A stretch of 64,000 nt of DNA from Chytriomyces cf. hyalinus JEL632 (lineage: Eukaryota > Chytridiomycota > Chytridiomycetes > Chytridiales > Chytriomycetaceae). The DNA lies in assembly GCA_025435555.1 (NCBI GenBank), contig JAIWWG010000062.1, forward strand, positions 155,805-219,804, written 5' to 3'. Position 1 is the first letter of the stretch. Each line of letters opens with the position of its first letter. Positions 1-10,693 of this stretch are shown one piece after another. Under the pieces are notes generated by a model, which was not told the DNA's origin, did not search any database, and saw nothing but the letters and a program-made list of their open reading frames with translations. The translations under genes were made by a program, and so were the position numbers.

Positions 1-134
1 ATGTGAGTTTAGAGTGTTTGGAATTTCTTTTTATACACGCTGCACTTTAAATTTTTCATCAGCATAAAAGGAGTTCTATTCTTGGATAAAAAACTAACAA
101 AAAAACGACAGCAGCAAACGACAGCAGCAGCAAC

Positions 135-2187
135 ATGCCCGAGGACAAGAAGAATGCTGAAGAGCTGGCTCCTCACTATGTAAGCATCCCACCTTGCATC
201 CATCGGCAGTCACCATCCTCACTCACACAATCCCCTTCAGGAGGATCTCGACCTTATGAATCTGTCAGAAGACCAGATTCGTCTCATGAAGCTCGAAGCA
301 GAAATAAACAAAGAGCGAGACGCCATTCTTCGTGCAAACCCGGACAAGCTACCGGTCGCAGTGTGGTTTGTAAGTCGCCCAACTTCAGCTTTGCATGAGA
401 TCTGTCTTTTAATAGATACATCGTTTATGCTTGCCAGATTATCCCCAACGAGCTTGGAGAGCGTTTCTGCTTCTACGGAATCACCCCCATCCTGAAGAAC
501 TTTCTGAAGTATCAGCTTGGCTTCAACATTACCGCTGATGCCAACTCCATGAAGGTATTGAGCCCACTTTCCATCAATATCGGGGACTAGCTTGACCTTC
601 TCTTCTCTCCCAGGATATTTTCATGGGGTTGTGCTACTTCACTCCCATTCTCGGCGCCATCATTTCCGACTCATTCTTGGACAAATTCAAGACCATCGTT
701 TCTCTTTCAAGTGTCTACATCCTCGGTCTCATTGTTCTCACCATCACTTCATGGCCAACTGTGATGGGAGTGGCGACTACCCAACTCTCGCGCACTGGGC
801 CCTTGATGGGCCTTTTACTGATTGCAATCGGGACCGGCGGTATCAAGCCATGCGTGTCAGCTCACGGCGGGGACCAGTTCCTGAGTATTCAAAAATACGG
901 TCTCCAGGCCTTCTACAACTACTTTTACAGTGAGTTACTTCTCTTTGAGCGTCTCTCTCTGCCCATCCTCCACTCCTAACAACATACGCCCTTCCTTTTT
1001 TTACCAGTGGCGATCAATGTCGGCGCCCTCATTTCGTCGACGGTGTCACCAATGATTGCATCGAACGAGTACTTCCCGTTCCCTCTTGCACCCGGCCAAA
1101 ACTTGACACAATACTTTGCACCCAAGGGACTCAAGCCGCCTCTTGGAAACGGGTACCCATATAGCTTCCTCATGCTCACTTGTTTCATGATTGCTGCCAT
1201 GGCGATTTTCGTTGCTGGCTTCAAAGTGTACCGCATTGTGCCTCCCGCTGGAAAGTTTATCCTGTTTGACCACATTAAGACGGGCATTGCGTATGCTGGT
1301 AACCGCTTGAAAATGAAACGCGAAGATGCCTACCGCGCAACCTCCGACACACACACGGAAGGAATGGTGATTGAGATGTTGGATTTGATCAAGGTTATTG
1401 GCGCCATCTGGCCGGCACCTGTCTTTTGGATGGTGTTTGGACAGAACTCGGGAGTATGGCAAGACATGGGTGAGCAGATGGTGGTACCGTTCGGATTGAA
1501 CCAAAAGTCATTCTTTGGAACTGGTACGTCTTGCGCCCTTTCGCTAACATTATACTGCAAGTAACTAACACCGTTACGTTGGCCCCAGAAACCTTGAACA
1601 ACTTCTGGAACCCGTTCTTTATCGTAGTTTTCGCGCCAATCCTCGCAAACTATGTTTACCCAGTGATTGACAAAAAGTATGGCGAAAAGGTGTTTGGCCT
1701 TCAGCAAAGAATGGTCACTGGACAAGTGATTGCTTCCATCGCGTTCGTTGTCAGCGCTCTTATCCAGCGATGGGTCAACAACAACTGTGCACCAGGCGAA
1801 GACAAGGATACCTGCACCAGCAGCGTTAGCATCATGTGGGAGATTCTCCTCTACGCAATCATTACCCTCGCCGAATGCTTCTTCTCCATCTCGGGTCTCA
1901 ACTTTACATACATTGAAGTCGGAAAGCGGACAAAGTCCTCCTGCGCAGCTCTATGGCTGCTCACGAGTGGAATCGGGTCGTTCATGTCATCGGCGTTTTT
2001 GAAGGCAACCATGTCTGCGGATCAAACGGCGGTTGCGGATGGTTTGAAAAAGTACTCTGAGATTACTTGGAATCGTGAAAACTTTTTGTGGCTGCTTGCT
2101 GGCTGTTGCTTTGGGTCTGCCGTCATTCAGTTCTTTATTTCTAGGCGCTATGTGCCCAAGGCTCAGCGTCCGGCTTCGAATCTTTGA
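135..2187 (+). CDS. PTR2: Proton-dependent oligopeptide transporter (POT/PTR2 family)
   Basis: Proton-coupled uptake of di- and tripeptides across the plasma membrane. Six exons can be traced: 135-179, 241-369, 438-554, 614-929, 1008-1523 and 1589-2187, all with GT-AG borders and consistent phase. The protein shows the POT ExxER proton-coupling motif (ELGERF, start of exon 3), the YFTPILGAIISDS segment (exon 4) and the GTGGIKPCVSAHGGDQF signature (end of exon 4). About a dozen hydrophobic helices are visible, with a long loop in exon 5 as in fungal members. The start ATG follows a CAG-rich leader and matches the start of the paralogue at 17546-19636. Family assignment is firm; substrate preference is inferred. 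An AATAAA lies at 2339. Confidence 0.93.
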
Positions 2188-2338
2188 GGCGCGAAACTTT
2201 TTGGATCGTTTCTTTTACCTAACTTTGTTTGATGGCGCCGTGTTTCCTTTCTTGCATGTGTACTTGGTTTTTGACAGTGGATGCAATCCTTGTTCAGTGA
2301 GCGAGCAACGGGTCGCGTTTCTGGCATTTTTAAAGCCG

Positions 2339-2344
2339 AATAAA
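2339..2344 (+). terminator. Polyadenylation signal of the first POT gene
   Basis: AATAAA hexamer about 150 bp after the stop codon. The rest of the 2188-2651 gap is a 3' untranslated stretch and homopolymer runs; I see no gene there. Confidence 0.6.
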
Positions 2345-2651
2345 CACCAGTTTATTTATTTTTGGGTTTGGTTTTGGTGATAATGACCAATTTTTGCAGG
2401 AAGAGTACCACGCGAAGACGGAATGCACTCATTTATCTCGTCTTCAAAAACGGGGTGCGATTCTGGATAAAAATTGTTCAGAATCAAAAGTTGGCGCGGC
2501 ACGCAATGTGAAGGGGGTCGGTCGTGTTGAAATTTACAAAAAAAAAGGAGACTTGAAAGAAAACGTTCCTCCGATCCGTCCACCCCTGCCATTCACCTTT
2601 ACAAAAAGAAAACTTCTTTGCCGCAGCCCCCCCCCCCCATTTTTTTTTTTG

Positions 2652-3710
2652 TCACCATGGTTGCAAACTTTCTCCAGCCCCAGCCCCTACAGACCCACGC
2701 CGCACGCGCCCACCACCCTCTGCCCCACCCATAAACGAAGACTTTTCCCCATCGTCAGCAAAACCACCCCAAGAATCATTCGCCTTACTCCACGACGAAG
2801 CAGTGGGTGTCCCACCACGGTCGTACAACGTAGACGAGCTATCTCGTTGGCCCCCATTATTGCTCCCACCAAACCCGTACCCAGCGCTTGAACGCGTGGG
2901 CGAAGATTTTGAACTGGATACACCCATTGTTGCTGATGTGACTGTTTGTGCTAGTTTTGATACAGCTGCTTTTGTGCTGCTGAGGAGCGAGGTTTGGCCT
3001 TGATAGGCTTGAGAAACTTTCCCGGAGGATCCAACGGGCGCGTATTGAGAACTAGAAGATGTCGCTGAATCGCTCGAGAAGCCTGAAGAAAATGAGGCGA
3101 CTGCCGCTTTTGTTGAGTTGTAGGTTGAAGTCAACATTGAGTTGCTGGATGGATACGCAGACGCCACATTTGAAGAGGGGTTCGAGGACGACGACAAGAA
3201 GGACGATCTCTCTGGAGAACTAGAAAGCTTTGAAGGAGAATGATAAGAAGTAGAAGAATTTCCAAATCCAGTTGCTGGTGCTCCTGCTGAAGATTCCATT
3301 TGTTTTGTGGGCGAAGTGCTGCGACCAAAAATGTTTTGGATATTCGGGACCGAAGCCGGAATCACGTTCGACAAAGACAATGAATTAAGCGAGATGGACG
3401 ACGTGTCAGGAATCATGGCCATAAGTCTTTGCTGGTACGTTGGGTCCTTATGCTGCGGAGCATTTCGCGTTTGGACGCCAGAGTTGACGCAAGACTGACG
3501 CGCAAAGTAATCATCGCGGTTGTGGTCGAGACTCGTCGGGCGTGTGGCGGTGCCAAGTGGCGCGGATGCAATGAAGGTGGACGGGGTTGGCGCTGTGCGG
3601 CGACTAGGCTGCTGCTGCTGCGACTGCTTCTGAAGCACTTCTTGCTCGATGGAGGCGAACCAGTTGTCTTGCTGCTCCTGCTGCTCCTGCTGCTGCTGCG
3701 TGGACGCCAT
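2652..3710 (-). CDS. Low-complexity Ser/Gln-rich protein, function unknown
   Basis: Single-exon reading frame of about 352 residues from an ATG at 3710. An upstream in-frame extension exists, but this ATG begins the Gln-rich N-terminus. Residues 4-13 are Gln/Glu-rich, followed by a short helix around NWFASIEQEVLQKQ. Most of the remainder is Ser-rich disordered sequence with many SS and SPT motifs. Near the C-terminus a WGGF motif sits beside acidic residues, reminiscent of short adaptor- or clathrin-binding peptides, but this is only a resemblance. No catalytic domain or membrane segment is visible. It converges with the POT gene upstream. Coding potential is good; function is not recognised. 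Confidence 0.65.
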   Translation of the reverse strand: MASTQQQQEQQEQQDNWFASIEQEVLQKQSQQQQPSRRTAPTPSTFIASAPLGTATRPTSLDHNRDDYFARQSCVNSGVQTRNAPQHKDPTYQQRLMAMIPDTSSISLNSLSLSNVIPASVPNIQNIFGRSTSPTKQMESSAGAPATGFGNSSTSYHSPSKLSSSPERSSFLSSSSNPSSNVASAYPSSNSMLTSTYNSTKAAVASFSSGFSSDSATSSSSQYAPVGSSGKVSQAYQGQTSLLSSTKAAVSKLAQTVTSATMGVSSSKSSPTRSSAGYGFGGSNNGGQRDSSSTLYDRGGTPTASSWSKANDSWGGFADDGEKSSFMGGAEGGGRVRRGSVGAGAGESLQPW

Positions 3711-6700
3711 TGTTGCAAGTACTTGTGATTTGCAAGAGACAAAATCGATGTGTGGGGAAAAATATTCGAATAAACACATTTTTGAAACGCGCGCTTGAGC
3801 TCATGCAGACACAACTGCATTCATTCACTCACCAAACTGGGCAAGTAATGCATTCACATCATTTAAAACAATACATGTGCACACTTGAAGCTTTCCGATA
3901 TCCTCCCTGCCGCCATCACGCAACCTCTCAACCTCAATTGCTTAAGCTTCCAGAATGTTCCAAGCAATTTCTACGTTGAACCCAAATGCGGTCAAGGGGG
4001 GCTGACACTTGAGACAGTTGGATGTGCTGCTGTGCTCATTCCATTTTATCGTTCGGACAGAATAAACCAATTTGTTTATAGACCTTTCTCTGAATAAAAC
4101 GCGTCGCTGAAACGAAAGACTGACAACATGGCCGAGAGGTTGAACGATGAGCTTGAAAAATACTTCAGTGCAAATGCAGTTCACTCACTCTACGGAGCAA
4201 TGGAGGCTGTGCTCAAGAAGTGACCACCAGCCTCAGTTGCTGAATATTATCATTCGAAAACCACAAAGGAATGGGCTCACACAGTTCAGATGGCTGCTGC
4301 ATGCAATGGACACAGTCAATTCATGAAGGTATGTGTGTCCAGAATTATTAAATTGAAACAAGGCACTTTCAAAGGAAAAAGACAAGAACCTTCTTTCAAA
4401 TCCATTGCACACTTCAAAAAGCCATATGCATGAACATACAGAGGTGAATCATACTAAGCAAAAAGTTGGTTGTAAACTCTTTTCTAACCCAATCATTTTT
4501 AATTGTTGCAAACAGGCTGTTGTGACTGTTGGCAAAAGTTGCAACTTAAGGAACATGATCATCCATTTAATTCTAGAAAGGTCAGTCAGTTTATATACTT
4601 TTGTTCAAACTTGTCTCTGTTTATTTGAACAGACACACTGACACGAAACTTCTGAAACAGACTTCACACATGAATTTGGACCTAATGCCGCAACCTGCCT
4701 ATATATTGATGGAATGGTCCTGCTATAGCTTGGAGTATTTATCAATGCTGGACAAGCCTGTTGTTCTTGAACCTGAACTCAAGTATATCAAAGGAGGATT
4801 TCCTATTGGAATTCCTGTTAGTTTTGTATTATCATTTTTCTCCAGTGAGAACTTGGTTGGGGTTGCTCAGGTGATACTGCAGTTGCAGGAGCTAGTACAC
4901 CTTGTGGGTAAGAAACAATATGCCACTGATAATTTATCTTGCATACCTTTATCCAATTCAGTCTCTCTTCTCTCTCATGCTCAGCTTTTAAAAAAGAGTC
5001 AATGACAGTCAGAAAGATGACTCAGAGTTAAGCATGCTTTTGATCCAGACCCTTATGGTCATGGACTGTTACATCCTGATAGAGAACACCCATCTTAAAC
5101 ACTTTGCCCTTACATATCTACGCTCCTTAGCCACTCACTGGGACCACCTTCCTGCCTTTTTATTACCTGCATTTACTCCACCACCACAGGAGGAATCAGT
5201 CACCCACACCCTCTTAACAGAAGTCTCATCTTGCATCACTAAGCAGTTTAAGAAAGGCGCATCCTGTCAAACAGTAACAGATTTAAAATATGTACCACAA
5301 CAACAACCCGTCATCATGTTGCAAGTATCAATATCATGACTTGGAATGTCAACGGTTTACACCAGCTCTTACACAAATATGCATTAAACAAACAGATGAT
5401 TTTGGTTCCTACCACAGACTTGTTAGAACACTTTCTTCAATCATTTTGTTGTAGCATGGTCTGTCCCCAGGAAACTTGCATGGGTAGCTGGAATTGCTCA
5501 CCATTAATGCTGCCTCCTTGGAGGAGTGATTCAGGGCACTTCTATGTGTTGACTACCAAGACCTGGGCAATGGCACCCTGCCTGTGGCTGGGACTATAAT
5601 AGATTTGGTTCCTCCCAGAGGAATGCGCCACAGCTCTGTACGTGAACAGGCATCTGATCTGTGTTGCATCTAGTTCAGAGCCACCCTCCCTAGACAATTG
5701 ATTTACAACTCCTGTAAATGCATGCCTCACAACTCTTATATTACTCTACTGAATTACCCTTTCTTTGCATTGCAACATTGTGTCTGATATTTGGATGGGG
5801 TGGGTAATTCAGCTTCAGGAACAAGTGCCTTTGTTTTCTTCAGGTGCTGTTTCAAGTATAAAAAAGTCCAAATAAAGATTTGGGAACTAAATGGCCAGTG
5901 CCTTTCTGTTTCAAGTAACAAATTAAAGGCGCATATGCAGCCATGCTTCCAGAGCCCATTCTTGAGCCAACTGTGCCAGCTGCAGGGTCCACCAGCATGT
6001 TTTGGACCCCTACAGATACTTTGCAGGCTTACAGGATGTCAATATCTGTGAAAAAGCATGGGCATCCTGCAAAAAACACCACTGCAGCTGTACAAGAATT
6101 GCATTCAGCATTCGGACAGCGTAATACACTATACTTGAAGTTGAGTCTTGTTTGCCATTGATACTGGACATTCTGTACCAATATTCTGGATGCAAACTGT
6201 GCAAGTGCATGGAAACTGGTGTGTCCACCTTCAAATATGCCTCTACCATGCATACACTCTCTCATTCTCAAGTTGGTGCCAGTTGCACAGATGTCAAGCA
6301 TTCTTATGCTGCTGCAGGAGGGATCTCGCCAGTTGCAGCAACAGAAGTCCACCAGCAATGGCTCAGAACCATTCGACAATCAGCCAGACATCAACAGCAG
6401 AGAGGACAATCGGGCCAAAGTGGGTAACAAAGTGGTGGTCCAAAAGGTCTCGGTGGTGGTGGTAGGACAGAGCAGACTTGCCAATGTGGGGAGAAGTAAG
6501 TTTGATGAAAGAGCCAAGGAGCTCATTCCAAATGTGTGAAGATGTGTACTGAAGAGACATGATCAAGAAAGTCGAAAAAAGGCTGTCTTTATATACTGGT
6601 AAAGATCAATGCTGTAACAACCATCAACGTAATTTGCGCGTGACTTTGTGAGGGAGAATGCACTGAAACATGGGCTTGTTCAAAAAAAATTGTGCAAAGT

Positions 6701-7200
6701 TATGTAAGAATTTTGGTCATGCCGAAAGCTGTAATGCAGATCAGCCAATGTCAGCTGATGTGCAAAAAAATTTTGCAGTGAATTGGTGAAATCAGTTCAT
6801 CTGAATTCATTCATGTTTCACCACTCTCTACATCCATAAACTGTTTCTGAGTGAATTGGATGAACCTGTCAATGAATTGGTGAACAACTATGAACCCAAC
6901 TGCACAGAGTTACACATTGTAACAGTTCACAAGTTTGAACCATGAAAAAAAATTGGTGCACAAGTTCAGTTGAAAAAAAACTGGCGCAGTTCCAGTGTTG
7001 TCTGAATAAATTTGCTAAAATCACTAAAATTTGGTAGTATTCACTGTTTGATTTCCCAAAGTTGATGTGTTCATTCAGTAGCACCAACTGCATCTGAACA
7101 AGTCCACCAATCTTTAAAAATTCTTTATTAAAAAAAGCCAAACACATAATTTCTTATTCCCACGCACTATAAAACTACTGCCTTTCAGCACCAACTATTC
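3711..7200. other. AT-rich island without an intact gene (decayed mobile-element-like DNA)
   Basis: After about 3.9 kb base composition becomes AT-rich and no reading frame over about 134 codons survives on either strand. Short broken frames remain. One is a 31-codon stretch beginning MAERLNDELEKYF near 4128 that stops and then seems to continue after the stop. Others lie at 5034-5339 and 6219-6539. None matches a family I can name. The 6660-7130 part has many variants of GAATTGGTGAA and TTCATTCA, which looks like degraded repeat DNA. I read this as a graveyard of mobile elements, an inference from decay and composition. Confidence 0.4.
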
Positions 7201-7209
7201 CATTCATTC

Positions 7210-7500
7210 CAACAAACAATCCTGATAATGAGATGCAGTAGAGCCAAGCTACTTGGCAAGCCTGACTGGAGACCTGAGCATGAGATTGCCCTGTTCAAGT
7301 ACCTCAAGGCCCAAGATGATGGGACCAAAACTGGCTCTCATGTCAAGTAAGCCATTCCTGCCCTTGCTGCTTTTCAAGCACCAGTCCTTAACTCAAAAAT
7401 CAGAACCATTCGCAAGAAGATCCATGATTATGGTAATTAAGTGTAAGTAGAAATTTTTATTCAAAAATCTTAAAAATTTTCGATCCAAATGTTCTAAAAT
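7210..7500 (+). pseudogene. Fragment of a Myb/SANT- or MADF-like transposon-associated DNA-binding protein
   Basis: An ATG near 7210 opens a 40-codon frame with the pattern W-x-PEHE-x5-F-x-YLKAQ, followed by TGSHVK and a stop. The same frame resumes with IPALAAFQAPVLNSKIRTI before a second stop. The Trp spacing and Lys-rich helix resemble the DNA-binding domains encoded beside DDE transposases, but the match is by eye. No transposase is recognisable next to it. In-frame stops mark it as non-functional. A further frame at 7518-7718 is Pro/Ser-rich and may be the decayed continuation. Confidence 0.35.
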
Positions 7501-8902
7501 GCAGTTACATTCAATCAGTGTATGATCCACAGGCAGACAGCAAGCCAATGGATCTTTCTAGTCACCATTTACTGCTCTCTAGCAGTGGTGAGGTTAGGCC
7601 TGGTGATTTAACTGGATCTCCAATCATCCCCTGGTTGACCCCACAAGCCCTACACTCCACTCCTGGTGCTCCACCAAGCCTCCAAACTAGTCCCCCAGGC
7701 ATGCAAGACATTTGTTGACTGTCTGGATTGGCACCCGGATCAATCAAAAGGGTCAAAGTTGAAAGTCCATCAAAGTCTGGTGTAGTGGACTCCATGGTGT
7801 GTGAAGTAACGACTGTTATTCACAGAGTTTATTCTTCTTCTTTGCTAGTTGTTAGTTCTTTTCTTTCTTTCTTTCCTTATTCTTTTGTTTTATTTTATTG
7901 TTCATTGTTGTTTTATTTATGGGCAAGAGATCACCCCATGACAATGCAATAAACCCTGAAGTATGCTGAAATCAATCATCTAGGGAAGGTGGCTCTGAAG
8001 TAGACGCGACACAGATCGAACTCCTGTCAAGAACAAAGCTGCGACGTGTCCCTCTGGGAGGAATTTGATGTGTCATGGTCCTGGAAGCTAGTGGAGTACT
8101 AGTTTCGGGTCTTGGTATTCTCATATGGAAGTGCCCTGAACCACTCCTTTTGTGTGAAAGGCGGCATTAGCAGTCAGCATCCAAAGGCGAAAGCTGGAGG
8201 CCATGTGAGTTCTCTATTTGTGGTAGAGGGGTTTGAAGTGTTGTGCTACTTTTCCTGTTTGTCAAAAACAGAAGCTATCCCGTTCACATCCCCTGTGGTG
8301 TAGCAGGCAGGACAAGGGTACTATGATGCTATCAGAGGACAAATACTTACTGGGAAGAGCAGTATAGGGAAGAAGAGTACTGACCACATGCAACACTGGT
8401 TTGCAATCAGGCCGAAATTCAGGACAAAGCCATTGGGGGAAGACGGTCAGATGCCAAGATGGAAGAAGATAGTATTTACTGAACCATGCTTTAATGGGAA
8501 TGTCCAGTTCTCAAAAGGCAGTGCACTGCGAAGTATAGAGTGCAACGCAGTAAAATCATAGTGGCAAGTGATGGTTTTTATTTAAGTTGTTTACTTTACG
8601 CATTGTTTTGTTTGTTTTGATCTCTTAGATAAACATGTTGATTCCACTATCTACCTTGATTTTATTCACCGACAAATGTAGCCACCGTGTTCCTCAGACC
8701 TTCCTCAAGGATTTCAGACCACCTTGAGTGTTCAGACGTTTCTCCCGTCCAAATCAGCACCTTCTATTATTCTATGTTGTAGGATCAAGATGGATTTCTG
8801 ACAGGTGTACACCAGGCCAGTCATCAAGGCCCCCCCAGTCCTGTCCACACTCCGGCTCCATGAGCTGATACGATTCAAAGATGACAAACTGGTCTGCATC
8901 AT

Positions 8903-9286
8903 GTGCAGATCATCTTCAAGATTCTCACTGACCATGAAATGGATTTTGATGTGTCATCAGACAGGAAGCAATTGGTGTACACTCTGACTCCAAAAACAGT
9001 TGCTGCCACTGACTTTATTGATCCCAGACACTCCGACATAAGCCATCCTCCCACCACTGCCATTGTGCAGTATTTTCACAATGATTCTTGCACAGAAGAA
9101 TTTACTTACACCATCACACTTCCCAAAGCTGTGGACTCAAACTGCAGCAGTAAGAGATCTGTTTACAGAGCCATTCATACTACTGACCTTGCTGGGCACC
9201 CTGTTACCATAATGCAAGCTGTTGCCAAAGTTCTGGTGTACATGGTTTCTGGTCAGCACAGTGGCAATCGTGAGAGCAACTGGTGA
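8903..9286 (+). other. Isolated reading frame of unknown nature, probably a decayed gene
   Basis: A 127-codon frame beginning MQIIFKILTDHEMDFD with ordinary protein composition (alternating hydrophobic and polar segments, few repeats). A second frame at 8805-8987 overlaps it and could be its N-terminal part after a frameshift. No domain is recognised. Sitting in the AT-rich island without clear promoter or splice context, it is more likely a remnant of a mobile-element gene than a host gene. Confidence 0.25.
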
Positions 9287-9496
9287 AAAAGGGTTCAACA
9301 TTTTTTTGAATGAGTCATGAAATATATGCAGTGCCTATCTTTATTTTCTCATTCATGTGCCTTCCTGCAGTTTTCTCATCGACATCCGGGGAAAACTTGG
9401 TGCATTCTTTGAAGGCAGCAAGTAAATCGAACCTCTCATCGTCAGTTCTGTCAAGTGTTGTCAGCTTTCAGGTGCAACAATCAAACAACAGTCACA

Positions 9497-9735
9497 TTAC
9501 CATCTCACATGCTTCTTCGAAGCTGACTCTTTTTCCTTTGCTGCTGCCTTCTGTTGCTTTATTGCCAGCTTTTTCACCCTTGCTTCCTCCTTCACTCTGT
9601 TCCTCTGCTCTCTCAGTGCCAGCTTGGCTTTCTGGTCTGCTACCTTCTTGGGGCCTGATTGTTCTTGTCCATCTGTGCTTTCAGCTTGGACTTGGGGGAC
9701 TTTGGTTTTCTGCTCATTTTTGTTTTTTTCAGAAT
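9497..9735 (-). other. Lys/Ala/Glu-rich coiled-coil reading frame without a start (gene 3' end or remnant)
   Basis: Reading leftward from about 9735, an open frame of about 80 codons has no ATG. It encodes repeated Lys, Glu, Ala and Gln residues (for example DQKAKLALREQRNRVKEEAR), as in charged coiled-coil tails, and ends in TAA at 9497-9499. An upstream pyrimidine run followed by CAG could be a splice acceptor, making this a terminal exon. Charged C-terminal tails of this kind occur in several transposase families, but that is only suggestive. Confidence 0.25.
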
Positions 9736-9762
9736 CGATAAAACAGAAAAAAAAGGCATCCC

Positions 9763-9782
9763 AAGTACCTCCGGAGGTACTT
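9763..9782. repeat. Perfect 20-bp palindrome
   Basis: AAGTACCTCCGGAGGTACTT reads the same on both strands. A third half-copy, AGAGGTACTT, follows at once (about 9787-9796). It lies between the AT-rich island and the eIF4A3 pseudogene, so it may mark the end of an inserted element or a protein-binding site. The sequence proves only the symmetry. Confidence 0.7.
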
Positions 9783-9871
9783 TGCCAGAGGTACTTCGAG
9801 TTGTTTTTTTTTTTTGCAAATCAGCCAAAAAAATCCGACGATTTTTACAATTTTTTCCGACACCATTTTTG

Positions 9872-10633
9872 TTTATAAAGTCACCCTTAATCCCTTCCAG
9901 CATCAATTCATCACGCTTCACAAGAACGCATAAATTTGGTGGTCATTTTGAGCACATCATGTGACAATGTTGCGCTGAGGAGAACGACTGAAGTGTTTGC
10001 TAGAAGGTATCTGTTTTGCGATCAGATACACTGGCAGCAACAAAACATGGAATACTGGTAAACATCATAAATCTGGTATTTGAAACCCTTTGAAAGCATT
10101 TCATCAGCCTCATTAGGCAACTCATGCAGGTGTTCCTGACATGACATGATCCAGTTTGTGAATATCTTTGCCGACGGAAGTGCCACCAATACAAGCATGG
10201 CACTGCACGTTCATGTAATCACCAGAACTACAGACTGAATCTGAGTTGCCAGTCCGCGAGTGGGGCTGAGGATGAGCGCCTGAGTTTCTCTTGAAGTGGT
10301 GCTGATGGACTGAAATGTTGCTGTTTTACCGGTGCCGGACTTAAGTAAGGATAAGTCATCAATGCGTCTCGCAAGAACAAGCTGCGCACCTGCGCCTGAG
10401 CAATTACGTCCCGTCCCTTGACTGTAGGGCCAATCGCTCGCTGCTGAATGGCAGATGGTTTCTCAAAGCCTGTCTGATGGGCTAATGTTGGGCATGGTAC
10501 CCTACTGTATGCGTAGATGCCCCTGAGCAGGTCCTCTTTCAGGCCCATCTGGTCGAATGTGGACACCACTTTCACGCTCGTGGCAGTCTCGAACTCAAGC
10601 TTATCGTCAGGTTCTGTCAATGCCAAGCGCCAT
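9872..10633 (-). pseudogene. FAL1: Decayed, C-terminally truncated eIF4A3 (DEAD-box RNA helicase, FAL1) copy
   Basis: Leftward translation in shifting frames follows eIF4A3 closely: [18 protein letters not shown], the Q motif [18 protein letters not shown], then after a 50-nt intron-like gap motif I SGTGKT. Next come the [15 protein letters not shown] block, SGTP (motif Ib, cut short), EADEM, LLSAT (motif III) and VKRDELMLEGIK. Homology stops near residue 270 of about 400, so the second RecA domain is missing. Breaks include a frameshift right after the ATG at 10633, a 36-bp insertion before the Q motif, several in-frame stops, internal deletions, PTRELA changed to PTRGLA, and the first Asp of DEAD changed to Asn. 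Its start lies only 60 bp from that of SF3A3, so it may keep a shared promoter. Confidence 0.85.
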
Positions 10634-10693
10634 TTGTTGTGAATATAAACCGACTAAAAGTGCAGTAAATAAATCAAAGCAGAAAGCAAACAT

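Noticed and set aside
10228-10626. Working truncated RNA helicase gene
   Set aside because: The frame lacks an in-frame ATG, reads through an intron, and downstream motifs lie in other frames with stops, so it is a pseudogene.
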